Shown here: positions 1 to 9,921 of the stretch, in pieces
Layout: the number at the start of each line of letters is the position of its first letter
Numbering within the stretch: position 1 is the first letter of the stretch
Origin: Halarcobacter sp.
GTDB lineage: Bacteria > Campylobacterota > Campylobacteria > Campylobacterales > Arcobacteraceae
Direction: 5' to 3'
Assembly: GCA_030145305.1 (NCBI GenBank)
Contig: JAQYVX010000015.1
Location: forward strand, 1 to 36,898
Length of the DNA: 36,898 bases
Notes under the pieces: generated by a model
Database searches by the model: none
Told to the model about the DNA's origin: nothing
What the model saw: only the letters and a program-made list of their open reading frames with translations
Made by a program: the position numbers and the translations under genes

Positions 1-1
1 A

Positions 2-256
2 GGGAATGCAGGAATAACAGTAAATAAAAATACAGTACCAGGTGAAACAAGAAGTCCCTTTGTAACTTCAGGGATAAGAATAGGAAGCCCAGCATTAACA
101 GCTAGAGGAATGAAAGAAAAAGAGTTTGAAATAATAGCAAACAAAATATGTGATGTATTAGATGATATTAATAACACTAAACTACAAGAAAGCATTAAAC
201 AAGAACTTACTTCTCTTGCTCGTGATTTTGTTATTTATGATAAATCGACGTATTAA
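2..256 (+). CDS. glyA: Serine hydroxymethyltransferase, C-terminal fragment
   Basis: The first 84 codons are the C-terminal end of GlyA, which interconverts serine and glycine with tetrahydrofolate in the cytosol using PLP. The visible stretch carries the conserved [20 protein letters not shown] segment of the small domain, followed by a helical tail ending in a TAA. The start and the PLP-binding lysine are outside the window, so intactness cannot be judged. The next gene begins 44 bases later with its own ribosome binding site. Confidence 0.93.
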   Translation, partial: GNAGITVNKNTVPGETRSPFVTSGIRIGSPALTARGMKEKEFEIIANKICDVLDDINNTKLQESIKQELTSLARDFVIYDKSTY

Positions 257-300
257 ATAGCTAAAGAAAAACAAAAAACTTGCTAACATAAGGATATTTT

Positions 301-1236
301 ATGGAAATTAAAGGCGAAGAATTTATAAAAAAAGTTCATCTTAAACAAGAAAAAGATGAGATTGAACAAAGATTAAACGAAATTAATGATGCAGAGTCAA
401 TTTATCAAGAACCTATTTCAAAACAAAGTCACACAAGACTTGATAAGGAAATTGAGATTCAAGAAGAGCAAGAATATAGTGATATTATGCTTTCATCAAA
501 TAATAGCAATGAGATGAATAAAAAGAAATATCTAATATTAGGACTTGTTTTAGTAATTTTATTTTTATTAACAATTATAGTTATTCGCCTTCTAACAAAT
601 GATTCTACACAAGAAGATTCTTTTTCTAAATCAAATGAGAATAGAAGTGAACAAGTATTAGCAAATGAAAATATAGAAGAACAATATCAAAAAATAATTA
701 ATGAAAAATTAAAAAATATTCAAGAAGAAAAAAAGCAAACAGCTGTAAATGAAGAGCAAATTGACAGTAAATTAAATCTTCAAAAAATTGAAGAAAAAGA
801 ACAAGTAATAAAGAGTGAAAAAGAAGAAACAAAACCAGATGTTTTTGATGTAAAAAAGAGTGAGAAAGTTTATACTCCTACTAAAAAAGTGGCAAAAGAA
901 GAACCAAAACCCGTAGTTAAAAAAGTTAAGCCAAAACCTGTAGTTAAAAAAGTTATTAAGAAAACTAAATCCAAAGTAGCTTCAAATACAGTAACAACAA
1001 AACCAAAAGGAACTTTTATACAAGTGGGAGCATTTTCTAAAATGCCAAATGATAAATATTTATCAAATATTAGTAAAAGTGGTTTTTCTTATACAATATA
1101 TAAAGTTAAAATAAATAACAAACTTTTTCATAAAGTCTTAATTGGACCATATAATTCAAAAGGACAAGCAAGATTAGCAACAGATAATATTAAGAAAAAA
1201 CTAAATGTTTCTGGAGCTTTCATTTTAACATTCTAA
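301..1236 (+). CDS. SPOR-domain bitopic membrane protein
   Basis: This 311-residue protein has a charged, Glu/Lys-rich cytoplasmic N-terminus (about 1-74), one membrane helix (about 76-98, beginning YLILGLVLVILF), a long Lys/Glu/Pro-rich linker with a repeated KPVVKK element (about 200-225), and a C-terminal SPOR domain (about 238-311, beginning GTFIQVGAFS). SPOR domains bind denuded glycan strands of peptidoglycan, so the protein probably sits in the inner membrane with SPOR in the periplasm, acting in septal or cell-wall maintenance. An AAGGA at 290-294 supports this start. It lies between glyA and trpE; a similar protein follows the glyA region in Campylobacter as I recall. The precise role is unknown; it resembles FtsN/DamX only in architecture. 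Confidence 0.85.
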   Translation: MEIKGEEFIKKVHLKQEKDEIEQRLNEINDAESIYQEPISKQSHTRLDKEIEIQEEQEYSDIMLSSNNSNEMNKKKYLILGLVLVILFLLTIIVIRLLTNDSTQEDSFSKSNENRSEQVLANENIEEQYQKIINEKLKNIQEEKKQTAVNEEQIDSKLNLQKIEEKEQVIKSEKEETKPDVFDVKKSEKVYTPTKKVAKEEPKPVVKKVKPKPVVKKVIKKTKSKVASNTVTTKPKGTFIQVGAFSKMPNDKYLSNISKSGFSYTIYKVKINNKLFHKVLIGPYNSKGQARLATDNIKKKLNVSGAFILTF

Positions 1237-1263
1237 AATATAAAATTAAGGGCAAAATATATA

Positions 1264-2673
1264 ATGCAATTTTATTCTAAAGAACTTTTTCTAGATCAAT
1301 TCACTCCTGTTTCGATCTATGAAAAAGTTAAAAATCTATATAAAGATGAAATCACTTTTTTATTTGAAAGTACAATTAATTCTAGTGATGGAAATTACTC
1401 ATTTATAATAATTGGTGCAAGAGAACGTATTTGGTACGAAAACAATACTTGTTATCATAAAAATGAAGCTGGATTTGTAAATGAAGTAGAATCCAATCCT
1501 TTAAAATTTTTACAAAAATATTATAAAAACTTCGATAAGAAACTTTATAAACAAAAAGCTCAAGAATTAGGAATTGGCCTAGTAGATGGCTTTATTGGGA
1601 ATATTGGTTATGATATAGGCAAAGAGTTTGAACCAAAACTAAAAGAACCAATGAATAATTTAATTGATCAATTAAATATCCCAGACTTAGATTTAATTAG
1701 ACCAAATATAATTTTAGGTTTTTCACACAAAACATCAAAGCTAGTAATGATTACCTCTCTTGATTCTAAAAAAGATGATTTAGATAAAATTGAGGCAGAA
1801 CTTTTTACTCCATATACATATTCTCCTCTTAAAAAAGCTGAGATTATTGATGAAGGAAAATTTAACTATACAAAAGAAAAATTCTTTGATATGGTTGCTG
1901 CTTCAAAAGAGATGGTTCGGTCAGGAGATGTTTTCCAAATTTTGATGTCAAATAGATTTATACAAAAAGCAAAAGTTGACCATTTGAGTTTTTATAGAGC
2001 TTTAAGAAGTAAAAATCCAAGTCCATACTTATACTTTTTAGAATATGAGAACTTTTCAATTGCAGGTTCTTCTCCCGAGGTTATGATAAAACTTGTTGAT
2101 GGTCATCTTCTTTTAAGACCAATTGCCGGAACTAGAAAAAGAGGAAGAACCTTAGATAAAGATATTGAGATGGAAATTGAACTAATAAATGATGCTAAAG
2201 AAAGAGCAGAACATCTTATGTTAGTTGATTTAGGAAGAAATGATGTGGGGCGTGTTGCAAAACCTGGAACGGTAAAAGTAACTGATTTAATGAGAATTGA
2301 AAGATACTCACATGTTATGCATATTGTCTCAGATGTGGAAGCAGTTATTGACGATAAATATGATATGTTTGATTTATTTGCAGCTACATTTACAGCAGGA
2401 ACCATGACAGGAGCTCCTAAAATTAGAGCTATGGAATTAATAGCAAAATTTGAAGGTATTAAAAGAAACTTCTATTCTGGGAGTATTGCTTATTTTGGTT
2501 TCGATGGAAATATGGATTCGGCAATTACTATTAGAACAACAATGCTAACAAAAGACTCAGTTATTTTTCAAGCAGGGGCAGGAATTGTTGCTGATTCAGT
2601 ACCTGAATTAGAGTATTTAGAAGTACATAACAAACTTGCAGCAAATATAGCAACATTAAAAGACTTATCATAA
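1264..2673 (+). CDS. trpE: Anthranilate synthase component I
   Basis: TrpE makes anthranilate from chorismate, with ammonia supplied by a TrpG partner, as the first committed step to tryptophan. The 469 residues have the normal family layout. The N-terminal part contains FLFES, matching the LLES element of the tryptophan feedback site. The chorismate-binding part has GSSPEVMIKL, RPIAGTRKRG, LVDLGRNDVGRV, FTAGTMTGAPK and the closing GAGIVADSVPELEYLE. It starts 27 bases after the SPOR gene and ends 22 bases before pdxJ. No trpG, trpD or other trp gene is next to it, so the tryptophan pathway is dispersed here. PabB is the main alternative, but the LLES-like site and the overall match favour TrpE. 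Confidence 0.93.
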   Translation: MQFYSKELFLDQFTPVSIYEKVKNLYKDEITFLFESTINSSDGNYSFIIIGARERIWYENNTCYHKNEAGFVNEVESNPLKFLQKYYKNFDKKLYKQKAQELGIGLVDGFIGNIGYDIGKEFEPKLKEPMNNLIDQLNIPDLDLIRPNIILGFSHKTSKLVMITSLDSKKDDLDKIEAELFTPYTYSPLKKAEIIDEGKFNYTKEKFFDMVAASKEMVRSGDVFQILMSNRFIQKAKVDHLSFYRALRSKNPSPYLYFLEYENFSIAGSSPEVMIKLVDGHLLLRPIAGTRKRGRTLDKDIEMEIELINDAKERAEHLMLVDLGRNDVGRVAKPGTVKVTDLMRIERYSHVMHIVSDVEAVIDDKYDMFDLFAATFTAGTMTGAPKIRAMELIAKFEGIKRNFYSGSIAYFGFDGNMDSAITIRTTMLTKDSVIFQAGAGIVADSVPELEYLEVHNKLAANIATLKDLS

Positions 2674-2695
2674 AAAAATTCACAAAGGAAAGTAT

Positions 2696-3472
2696 ATGTT
2701 ATTAGGCGTAAACATTGATCATATAGCAGTTTTAAGGGAAGCTAGAAAAATAAATGACCCAAATCCCTTAGATGCACTTGGAATTTGTAAACTAGCAGGC
2801 GCTGATCAAATTACAATACATTTAAGAGAAGATAGACGTCATATTCATGATGATGATGCAAAAAGAATTTGTGAGCAATCAACCCTTCCTGTTAACTTAG
2901 AATGTTCAATAAATGAAGAGATTATTGATATTGTATGTAAAATGAAACCCTCAAGAGCAACTCTTGTTCCTGAAAATAGAGATGAAGTAACAACAGAAGG
3001 TGGTTTAGATTTAAATTCAAATTTCCAAAGAATAGAAAATGCTGTAAAAAAACTTCATGAAAATGAAATTGAAGTTTCGCTTTTTATAGACCCAAATAAA
3101 GAAATGATTGAACTAGCTTCAAAACTAAATGTTGAATGGGTTGAACTTCATACAGGAACTTTTGCAAATGTTTATGCGATGCTTCATGGAAATCTAAAAA
3201 ATTCACATCATTCAATTAAAGACTTAGAATTAAAAAAAGATGAACTTAAAAAACTTTTACAAAAAAGTAAAAAAGAGATAAAAAAAGCAGCTTCTTTAGC
3301 ACAAAAATTAAAAATAAAAGTAGCAGCAGGACATGGATTAAATTATCAAAATGTTAATGAAATCTCATCACTTAAAACAATAGAAGAGTTAAATATCGGA
3401 CAAAGTATTATTGCTCGTTCTGTATTTACAGGATTACAAATAGCTATAAAAGATATGAAAGACTTATTATGA
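2696..3472 (+). CDS. pdxJ: Pyridoxine 5'-phosphate synthase
   Basis: PdxJ condenses 1-deoxyxylulose 5-phosphate with 3-amino-2-oxopropyl phosphate (the PdxA product) to pyridoxine 5'-phosphate in the cytosol. The 258-residue protein shows LGVNIDHIAVLREAR at the start, then ITIHLREDRRHI, NLECSINEEI, ATLVPE and a late AAGHGLNYQNV segment, all standard for this TIM-barrel family. A good AAAGGA ribosome binding site precedes the ATG. It overlaps pdxA by four bases (ATGA), so the two enzymes of consecutive pathway steps are translationally coupled. A Lys-rich helical insert around residues 175-205 (LKKDELKKLLQKSKKEIKKA) looks longer than in many homologues. Confidence 0.97.
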   Translation: MLLGVNIDHIAVLREARKINDPNPLDALGICKLAGADQITIHLREDRRHIHDDDAKRICEQSTLPVNLECSINEEIIDIVCKMKPSRATLVPENRDEVTTEGGLDLNSNFQRIENAVKKLHENEIEVSLFIDPNKEMIELASKLNVEWVELHTGTFANVYAMLHGNLKNSHHSIKDLELKKDELKKLLQKSKKEIKKAASLAQKLKIKVAAGHGLNYQNVNEISSLKTIEELNIGQSIIARSVFTGLQIAIKDMKDLL

Positions 3473-4413
3473 GTAAAAAAGATTTGCCAAAAATTGCTAT
3501 ATCTATTGGTGATTTAAATGGAGTAGGAATCGAAATTGCATTAAAATCTCATAAACAAATTTCTAAATATTGTAATCCAATTTATTGTATAAATAAAAAG
3601 ATGCTTGAAAAAGCTTCCAAACTTTTAAACTTAAAAATTCCAAAAGATTTTAAAACTCATAGCATAAAAGGTGATTTTAAAATAGAAGCAGGAAAAGTTT
3701 CTAAAAAAGCAGGAAGCTTTTCATATAAGTCTTTTACACAAGCAATAGACCTAGCAGCTAAAAAAGAAGTAAGTGCAATTGTAACACTTCCTATAAATAA
3801 AGAGTCTTGGAGTAAAGCAAATATTACTTATAAAGGTCATACTGAAGTTTTAAGAGACTATTTTAAGAAAAATGCCATTATGATGTTAGGTTGTGAAAAA
3901 ATGTTTGTGGCACTTTTTACTGAGCATATTGCTTTAAAAGATGTTGCAAAAAAAATCAAACAAAAAAAATTAACACAATTTTTAATTGATTTTTACAATA
4001 ATGTAAAAAAAGAGAATATTGCAGTTTTAGCTTTAAACCCTCATGCAAGTGATAATGGTGTTTTAGGAAATGAAGAAATTGGAATTTCAAAAGCTATTAA
4101 GAAGACTAATAAAATTTTAGGAAATGAAATTTTTAAAGGTCCGATGGTTCCTGATACTATTTTTTCTCCAATGTCTAGAAAAAAATATACGCATTTTGTT
4201 GCTATGTATCATGATCAAGGATTAGCGCCTTTAAAAGCACTTTATTTTGATCAAAGTATAAATGTAAGTTTAAATCTTCCAATTATCAGAACCTCTGTTG
4301 ATCATGGAACAGCTTTTGATATTGCCTATAAAAAAAATAGAGAATTAAATTGTAAAAGTTATATAAATGCAATAAAAGAAGCTATAAAATTAAACAAAAC
4401 TACAATAGAATAA
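3469..4413 (+). CDS. pdxA: 4-hydroxythreonine-4-phosphate dehydrogenase
   Basis: PdxA oxidises 4-phosphohydroxy-L-threonine with NAD to the unstable precursor that PdxJ uses. The 314 residues carry GDLNGVGIEIAL near the N-terminus, PINKES and YKGHTEVL (first metal-binding His), the NPHASDNG segment, and YHDQGLAPLK followed by VDHGTAFDIAY, which hold the remaining metal ligands. Length is normal. The start codon overlaps the pdxJ stop (ATGA) and the stop is one base before the next ATG, so all three genes read as one operon. Confidence 0.96.
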   Translation: MSKKDLPKIAISIGDLNGVGIEIALKSHKQISKYCNPIYCINKKMLEKASKLLNLKIPKDFKTHSIKGDFKIEAGKVSKKAGSFSYKSFTQAIDLAAKKEVSAIVTLPINKESWSKANITYKGHTEVLRDYFKKNAIMMLGCEKMFVALFTEHIALKDVAKKIKQKKLTQFLIDFYNNVKKENIAVLALNPHASDNGVLGNEEIGISKAIKKTNKILGNEIFKGPMVPDTIFSPMSRKKYTHFVAMYHDQGLAPLKALYFDQSINVSLNLPIIRTSVDHGTAFDIAYKKNRELNCKSYINAIKEAIKLNKTTIE

Positions 4414-4414
4414 A

Positions 4415-5482
4415 ATGACAAGCTTAGAATTTTGCCATGAAATAGAGTTTTCTAAAATAAACTTTATTGAACGTAAAACTAGAATAACTCATCCAAAAAC
4501 AATTATTTATGGTGCTCCAAAATCGGGGAAAAGTTTTCTAATTTTTGATTACTTAATGAATTTTAAATCTGAAGATTATTTATATATTGATTTTAAAGAT
4601 TGTAGAAATGATATAAATGAAATTAAAGAAAATCTAAAAGAGTATATTTTAAAGAACAAGATAAAAGTTATAGTCTTAGAAAATTTTTCTTTTGATTTTA
4701 AAATACCATATTGTGATAGTGTTATAATTTCATGTAAAGAAAAAAAAGAGTTAAAAGGATATAAAAATATTTTTCTAACTCCTTTAGATTTTGAAGAGTA
4801 TCTTTTACATGATCAAAGAAATCAAAATACTACTCATAGCTTTAATTCTTTTCTAAAATATGGGAACCTTCCACAATCTACTCAAATAAATGAATTTAAG
4901 GTTTTACAAAATTTACAAGAACTTTTGAAACTAATTAATGAAAATACAACTTCTCAAGAAATATTAAAAATTCTCATTTTAAATATTGATGAGAAAAAAT
5001 CTTTAAATCAATTATACTTAACTCTAAAAAACGAAATTAAAATATCTAAAGACAAATTTTATGAAGAGTGTAGTAGATTTCAGAAAGAAAAAATTATTTA
5101 TTTTATACCAAAATATAATCATATTAAATCTGTAAAGAAAATCTATACATATAATCAAGCTTTTGTAAGTGCAATCACACACAAAAAGAAATTCAAAAAT
5201 GAACTAACAAATATTATTTTTCTAGAACTAATAAATAGATATGAGGATATTTATTATTTAGATTATATTGATTTTTATATTCCTTCTTTAGATCTTGCTC
5301 TTGTATCCATTCCATTTTTTAATTCTTTTATGATGCAATCACAATTAAAAAGAATTAAAAAGCAACTAGAAGAGTACAAAATTAAAGAATTAATTATAAT
5401 TACAGTTTCAAATAATGAGCATTTTTTCTATGATAATTTTGAAATAAATGTATCTCCTTTTTATGAATGGTCTTTAAGCTAA
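4415..5482 (+). CDS. AAA_14/DUF4143-like ATPase of unknown role
   Basis: This 355-residue protein has a clear Walker A motif (GAPKSGKS, residues 33-40). The Walker B strand appears as VIVLENF, with Glu-Asn where DE is usual. Further on, TPLDFEEYL and FLKYGNLP resemble the PLSFEEFL and YLxYGGLP segments of prokaryotic AAA_14/DUF4143 ATPases, and a later FKNELTNIIFLELINR resembles the start of their nuclease-like C-terminal part. No membrane segment is visible. It begins one base after the pdxA stop with no convincing ribosome binding site, so translation is probably coupled. Proteins of this type are often accessory, yet here it sits between pdxA and pyrH. The function is unknown and the family assignment is by pattern only. 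Confidence 0.7.
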   Translation: MTSLEFCHEIEFSKINFIERKTRITHPKTIIYGAPKSGKSFLIFDYLMNFKSEDYLYIDFKDCRNDINEIKENLKEYILKNKIKVIVLENFSFDFKIPYCDSVIISCKEKKELKGYKNIFLTPLDFEEYLLHDQRNQNTTHSFNSFLKYGNLPQSTQINEFKVLQNLQELLKLINENTTSQEILKILILNIDEKKSLNQLYLTLKNEIKISKDKFYEECSRFQKEKIIYFIPKYNHIKSVKKIYTYNQAFVSAITHKKKFKNELTNIIFLELINRYEDIYYLDYIDFYIPSLDLALVSIPFFNSFMMQSQLKRIKKQLEEYKIKELIIITVSNNEHFFYDNFEINVSPFYEWSLS

Positions 5483-5510
5483 AATTCATTTAACTGATTC
5501 TTTAGAATTA

Positions 5511-6253
<743 letters not shown>

Positions 6254-6279
6254 AGTAAAGTAAAAAATAAGGAATTTCA

Positions 6280-6495
6280 ATGAGATTAGAAGAAAGAATG
6301 TCAAAAGCTTTAAAAAAAGTAGATAATGATAGATATATTTTAGCAATAGCTGTTGGTCAAAGAGCAGATGATTTAAGTAAAGGTGCTAAACCTTTATTAG
6401 AACAAAATACGCAACACATGAAATATACTGACATTGCAATTGATGAAATTGCAAACGGATTACTTGTAATCGAAGGTCTAGTAGACAGAGATTAG
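6280..6495 (+). CDS. rpoZ: RNA polymerase omega subunit
   Basis: Omega binds the beta-prime subunit, assists RNA polymerase assembly and, in proteobacteria, forms part of one ppGpp binding site. The 71-residue protein has the expected start (MRLEERMSKALKKV) and the short QRADDL and YTDIAIDEIANG helices. An AAGGA lies 7 bases before the ATG. It directly precedes spoT, as rpoZ does in many proteobacteria, which links polymerase to the alarmone pathway. The stop codon overlaps the first base of a perfect palindrome. Confidence 0.93.
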   Translation: MRLEERMSKALKKVDNDRYILAIAVGQRADDLSKGAKPLLEQNTQHMKYTDIAIDEIANGLLVIEGLVDRD

Positions 6496-6520
6496 TTATA
6501 AAAGCTTAAGCTTTTATAAC
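6495..6520. repeat. Perfect 26-bp palindrome between rpoZ and spoT
   Basis: GTTATAAAAGCTT is followed directly by its exact reverse complement. In RNA it can fold into an 11-bp stem with a UUAA loop. It fills most of the rpoZ-spoT gap and ends 14 bases before the spoT ATG. No run of T follows, so it is a poor intrinsic terminator. It may be a processing or stability hairpin, or an operator. Confidence 0.8.
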
Positions 6521-6534
6521 CTCCTAGGAACAAT

Positions 6535-8673
6535 ATGGATCCATTTATTCAAAAAATTCAAAGCGTCAATGACTTAGACGCAGCCATCAATTTTCTTAAA
6601 AGTGAAGCAATTATAACTCCAAAACTTGAAGAGATAATTGCTTTTACTATAGAAGCTCATAAAGGTCAATATAGAAAAAGTGGAGAACCATATGCAGTTC
6701 ACCCTATTCTTGTAGCTACTGTTGCCTCACGATTCTCAAAAGATGAGGATATAATTGCAACTGCACTTTTACATGATGTTGTTGAAGATACAAAATACTC
6801 TTTAGAGTTTGTAAGCAATAAGTGGGGCGAAGATATAGCTCACATGGTTGATGGCCTTACTAAAATTGATGAAATAAGAGAAACTGAACTCCCCCCTTCT
6901 GATTCTAGTACAAAATTAATTTCTTCTGCTATGACATTTAGAAAAATGTTAATTGCATCAATTGATGATGTAAGAGTATTAGTTGTAAAGCTTTGTGATA
7001 GACTTCATAATATGCTAACTTTATCTGCCCTACCTGAAAATAAACAGCAAAGAATTGCGGAAGAAACCTTAGTAGTTTATGTTCCTATCGCACATAGACT
7101 TGGAATTTCAACAGTTAAAAACCACTTAGAAGACTTGGCATTTTTTTACCTTTACCCTAGTGAATATGAAAAAATCGACAATTTTATAAAAGAGCATCAA
7201 CACTCTATGCAACTTACTTTTAATAAATTTATCTCATCAACTACTAAAGTTCTCGAAAAAAATGAAATTGATTTAAATAAAGTTCAAATATTCTCACGAA
7301 TTAAACACTACTATTCAATTTATTTAAAAATGCAAAGAAAAGGCGTAAGTATGGATGAAGTACTTGACCTTTTTGCTATTAGAATTTTAGTTGAGAAAGA
7401 TATTGATTGTTATAAAGTATTAGGATATTTACATTTAGAATACAAACCTTTAATTTCAAGATTTAAAGATTATGTCTCAAATCCTAAAGAAAATGGTTAT
7501 CAAACTATTCACACAACCGTATTTTCTAATTCGAAAATTTATGAAGTTCAAATTAGAACTTTTGAAATGAATAAAGTTGCAGAGTATGGAATTGCAGCAC
7601 ATTGGATGTATAAAACAGGTGTTAAACAACAACCAAATTTAAATTGGCTTAAATCATTAGAGTTTTCAAATGATAATGTTGAAGAATTCTATGCTAATAC
7701 AAAAGAAGACCTTTATTCTGAAGAAATAGTTGTATATTCTCCTCAAGGTGATACTTTTAACCTTCCTCGTTCTTCAACAGCTTATGATTTTGCATATGCT
7801 GTGCATACTGATGTTGGTAAAAATGCAATTGAATGTTATATAAACAAAGTAAAAAAGCCATTATTAACAGAACTGCATAGTTCTGATATTGTTGCAATTA
7901 AAACAGGTGATCAGGCAATGGCAAGATGCTCTTGGATTGATATGGTAAAAACTAGCCGAGCGAAGAAACAAATAAGAATGTTATGCTCGCAAAGAGTAAA
8001 AGAGATTGACGAATTAACAGGAAGAAATATTATTAATACAGTATTTACTAAAATTATTCCTGATGTAGCTGATAGATATAAAGTTGACTCTTTACATAAA
8101 ATACCTCTTATTATTGATTACTTTAAACACGTAAAACATCAAATTGAAAAAAATATCATCAAATATCAGGGTATTGTAGCTAGATTTAAAATATATACGA
8201 GTAAAATCAAAAAATTCAAATTTGATAATATGCTTGTATATTCAAATTTTAGTATTAGTTCTGTATCCTTTGACCACTGTTGTCACCCAAAATTTGGTGA
8301 TGAAATAGTGGCATTTAAAGAAGGCCACAAGGCAGTTATTCATCATAAAATGTGTGATAAAGCATATAAAAAAATTGTAAGTAATGAAGAAATGCTTTTT
8401 TGTAAATGGACAAAAGATACTTTGTATAAATATAAAATGGTAGTTAGTCTTCCAAATACAAAAGGTGAACTTGCGCGTCTTTTAATTTATATGAGTCAAT
8501 ATGAAGGATATATCTTATCAGTTGAATATGGAAGAGAAAATCATTCCTATAGACAATATTGTGATATTGAGTTTGAACTTAACAATTCAAATATTGAAGA
8601 AGTTAGAAAAATTATTGAGAAAAAAGCAAAAGTAATAGAATTTTTTTCAAAAAAAGATGCTTACAATAAATAA
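6535..8673 (+). CDS. spoT: Bifunctional (p)ppGpp synthetase/hydrolase
   Basis: This RelA/SpoT homologue makes (p)ppGpp from ATP and GTP or GDP and degrades it. The 712 residues hold an N-terminal HD hydrolase (about 30-190; AHKGQYRKSGEPYAVHP, and HDVVEDT with H80/D81), a synthetase domain (about 250-350; RIKHYYSIYLKM, DLFAIRI, NPKENGYQTIHT), a TGS domain (about 395-455; YSPQGDTFNLPRSSTAYDFA) and a C-terminal ACT-like region. The hydrolase residues look intact, and the synthetase carries RFKD (309-312), the RxKD form found in bifunctional enzymes rather than the ExDD form of RelA-only enzymes. It is therefore probably the main stringent-response enzyme. TAGGAA precedes the ATG. Its neighbours rpoZ and tyrS tie to transcription and translation. 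Confidence 0.95.
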   Translation: MDPFIQKIQSVNDLDAAINFLKSEAIITPKLEEIIAFTIEAHKGQYRKSGEPYAVHPILVATVASRFSKDEDIIATALLHDVVEDTKYSLEFVSNKWGEDIAHMVDGLTKIDEIRETELPPSDSSTKLISSAMTFRKMLIASIDDVRVLVVKLCDRLHNMLTLSALPENKQQRIAEETLVVYVPIAHRLGISTVKNHLEDLAFFYLYPSEYEKIDNFIKEHQHSMQLTFNKFISSTTKVLEKNEIDLNKVQIFSRIKHYYSIYLKMQRKGVSMDEVLDLFAIRILVEKDIDCYKVLGYLHLEYKPLISRFKDYVSNPKENGYQTIHTTVFSNSKIYEVQIRTFEMNKVAEYGIAAHWMYKTGVKQQPNLNWLKSLEFSNDNVEEFYANTKEDLYSEEIVVYSPQGDTFNLPRSSTAYDFAYAVHTDVGKNAIECYINKVKKPLLTELHSSDIVAIKTGDQAMARCSWIDMVKTSRAKKQIRMLCSQRVKEIDELTGRNIINTVFTKIIPDVADRYKVDSLHKIPLIIDYFKHVKHQIEKNIIKYQGIVARFKIYTSKIKKFKFDNMLVYSNFSISSVSFDHCCHPKFGDEIVAFKEGHKAVIHHKMCDKAYKKIVSNEEMLFCKWTKDTLYKYKMVVSLPNTKGELARLLIYMSQYEGYILSVEYGRENHSYRQYCDIEFELNNSNIEEVRKIIEKKAKVIEFFSKKDAYNK

Positions 8674-8703
8674 AAAATTTATAAAATATATAAAAGAGGA
8701 AAT

Positions 8704-9912
8704 ATGGAAGAAAAAATCAAAGATGCATTAGCTGAAATACAAAGAGGAACAGCTGAAATTATTGATCTTGAAGGTATTGAAAAATTAATAAGAAATTATT
8801 TTGAAAATGGTAAAAATTTTTATGTGAAAGCTGGATTTGATCCTACGGCTCCTGATTTACACTTAGGACACACTGTTTTAATTCAAAAACTTGCAACTTT
8901 TCAAAAATATGGTGGAATAGTACAATTTTTAATTGGAGATTTTACTGCAACTATTGGAGATCCTTCAGGGAAAAGTGAAACAAGAAAAGTCTTAACTGAA
9001 AAAAATGTTCTAGACAATGCAGTTTCATATAAAGAACAAGTATTTAAAATTTTAGATCCTGCAAAAACAGAAGTTATGTTTAACTCGAAATGGTTAAAAG
9101 ATTTAGGTACAGCTGGAATTATTAGTCTTGCTTCAAACTTAACAGTTGCTAGAATGTTAGAACGTGATGATTTTGCTAATAGATATGCAAGTAATACTCC
9201 TATTGCTGTAAGTGAATTTACATACCCTTTACTTCAAGGTTATGATTCAGTAGCAATGAATACAGATATTGAACTTGGGGGAACAGACCAAAAATTCAAT
9301 CTACTAATGGGTAGAACTATACAAAAAGCATATAATATAGGGAAACAACAAGCTGTATTAATGATGCCAATTTTAGAAGGACTAGATGGTGTTCAAAAAA
9401 TGTCAAAATCCTTAAATAATTATATTGGTGTAACAGATGAAGCTTTTGATATGTTTGGAAAGGTATTATCTATTTCTGATGAGCTTATGTGGAGATTTTA
9501 TGAACTTCTTTCAACTAAATCTATAAAAGAGATTGAAGAATTAAAAGAAGGTGTAGAAAATAAAACTTTACATCCAAAAGATGTTAAAGATTCACTTGCC
9601 ATTGAAATTGTAGATAGATACCATGGAAAAGGTGCTGGAGAAGAAGCAAAAGCTGAATTTAAAAAAGTATTTGCAAAAAAAGATATCCCTACAGATATTC
9701 CAGAATTTAAACTTGAAAGTGGAATTTGGATTTGTCAAGCATTAGTGGATTCATTGTTAGTTGCTTCAACATCGCAAGCAAGACGTGATATAAATTCAAA
9801 TGCTGTTAGTATAAATCAGCAAAAGATTACAGATGATAAACTAAATTTAGAACCTGGTGAATATATTTTACAAAAAGGTAAAAAGAATTTCGCTAAGATA
9901 ATAATAAAATAA
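8704..9912 (+). CDS. tyrS: Tyrosyl-tRNA synthetase
   Basis: TyrS charges tRNA-Tyr. The 402-residue class I enzyme shows the HIGH motif as HLGH within [29 protein letters not shown], the tyrosine-site segment [19 protein letters not shown], and KMSKS within [13 protein letters not shown]-terminal S4 RNA-binding domain (about 340-402; [20 protein letters not shown]) completes the bacterial TyrZ-like form. AGAGGA precedes the ATG. The gene lies 30 bases after spoT and 9 before the next gene, in the same operon. Confidence 0.97.
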   Translation: MEEKIKDALAEIQRGTAEIIDLEGIEKLIRNYFENGKNFYVKAGFDPTAPDLHLGHTVLIQKLATFQKYGGIVQFLIGDFTATIGDPSGKSETRKVLTEKNVLDNAVSYKEQVFKILDPAKTEVMFNSKWLKDLGTAGIISLASNLTVARMLERDDFANRYASNTPIAVSEFTYPLLQGYDSVAMNTDIELGGTDQKFNLLMGRTIQKAYNIGKQQAVLMMPILEGLDGVQKMSKSLNNYIGVTDEAFDMFGKVLSISDELMWRFYELLSTKSIKEIEELKEGVENKTLHPKDVKDSLAIEIVDRYHGKGAGEEAKAEFKKVFAKKDIPTDIPEFKLESGIWICQALVDSLLVASTSQARRDINSNAVSINQQKITDDKLNLEPGEYILQKGKKNFAKIIIK

Positions 9913-9921
9913 AGGCCAGTT

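Noticed and set aside
898-965. Short tandem repeat in the SPOR-protein gene
   Set aside because: It encodes the Lys/Pro-rich KPVVKK linker and is imperfect at DNA level. It is a protein linker feature, not a mobile or CRISPR-type repeat.
2103-2405. 100-codon minus-strand open frame inside trpE
   Set aside because: Antisense to the conserved chorismate-binding region of TrpE. Its Ser/Ile-rich translation is what an AT-rich gene gives in reverse.
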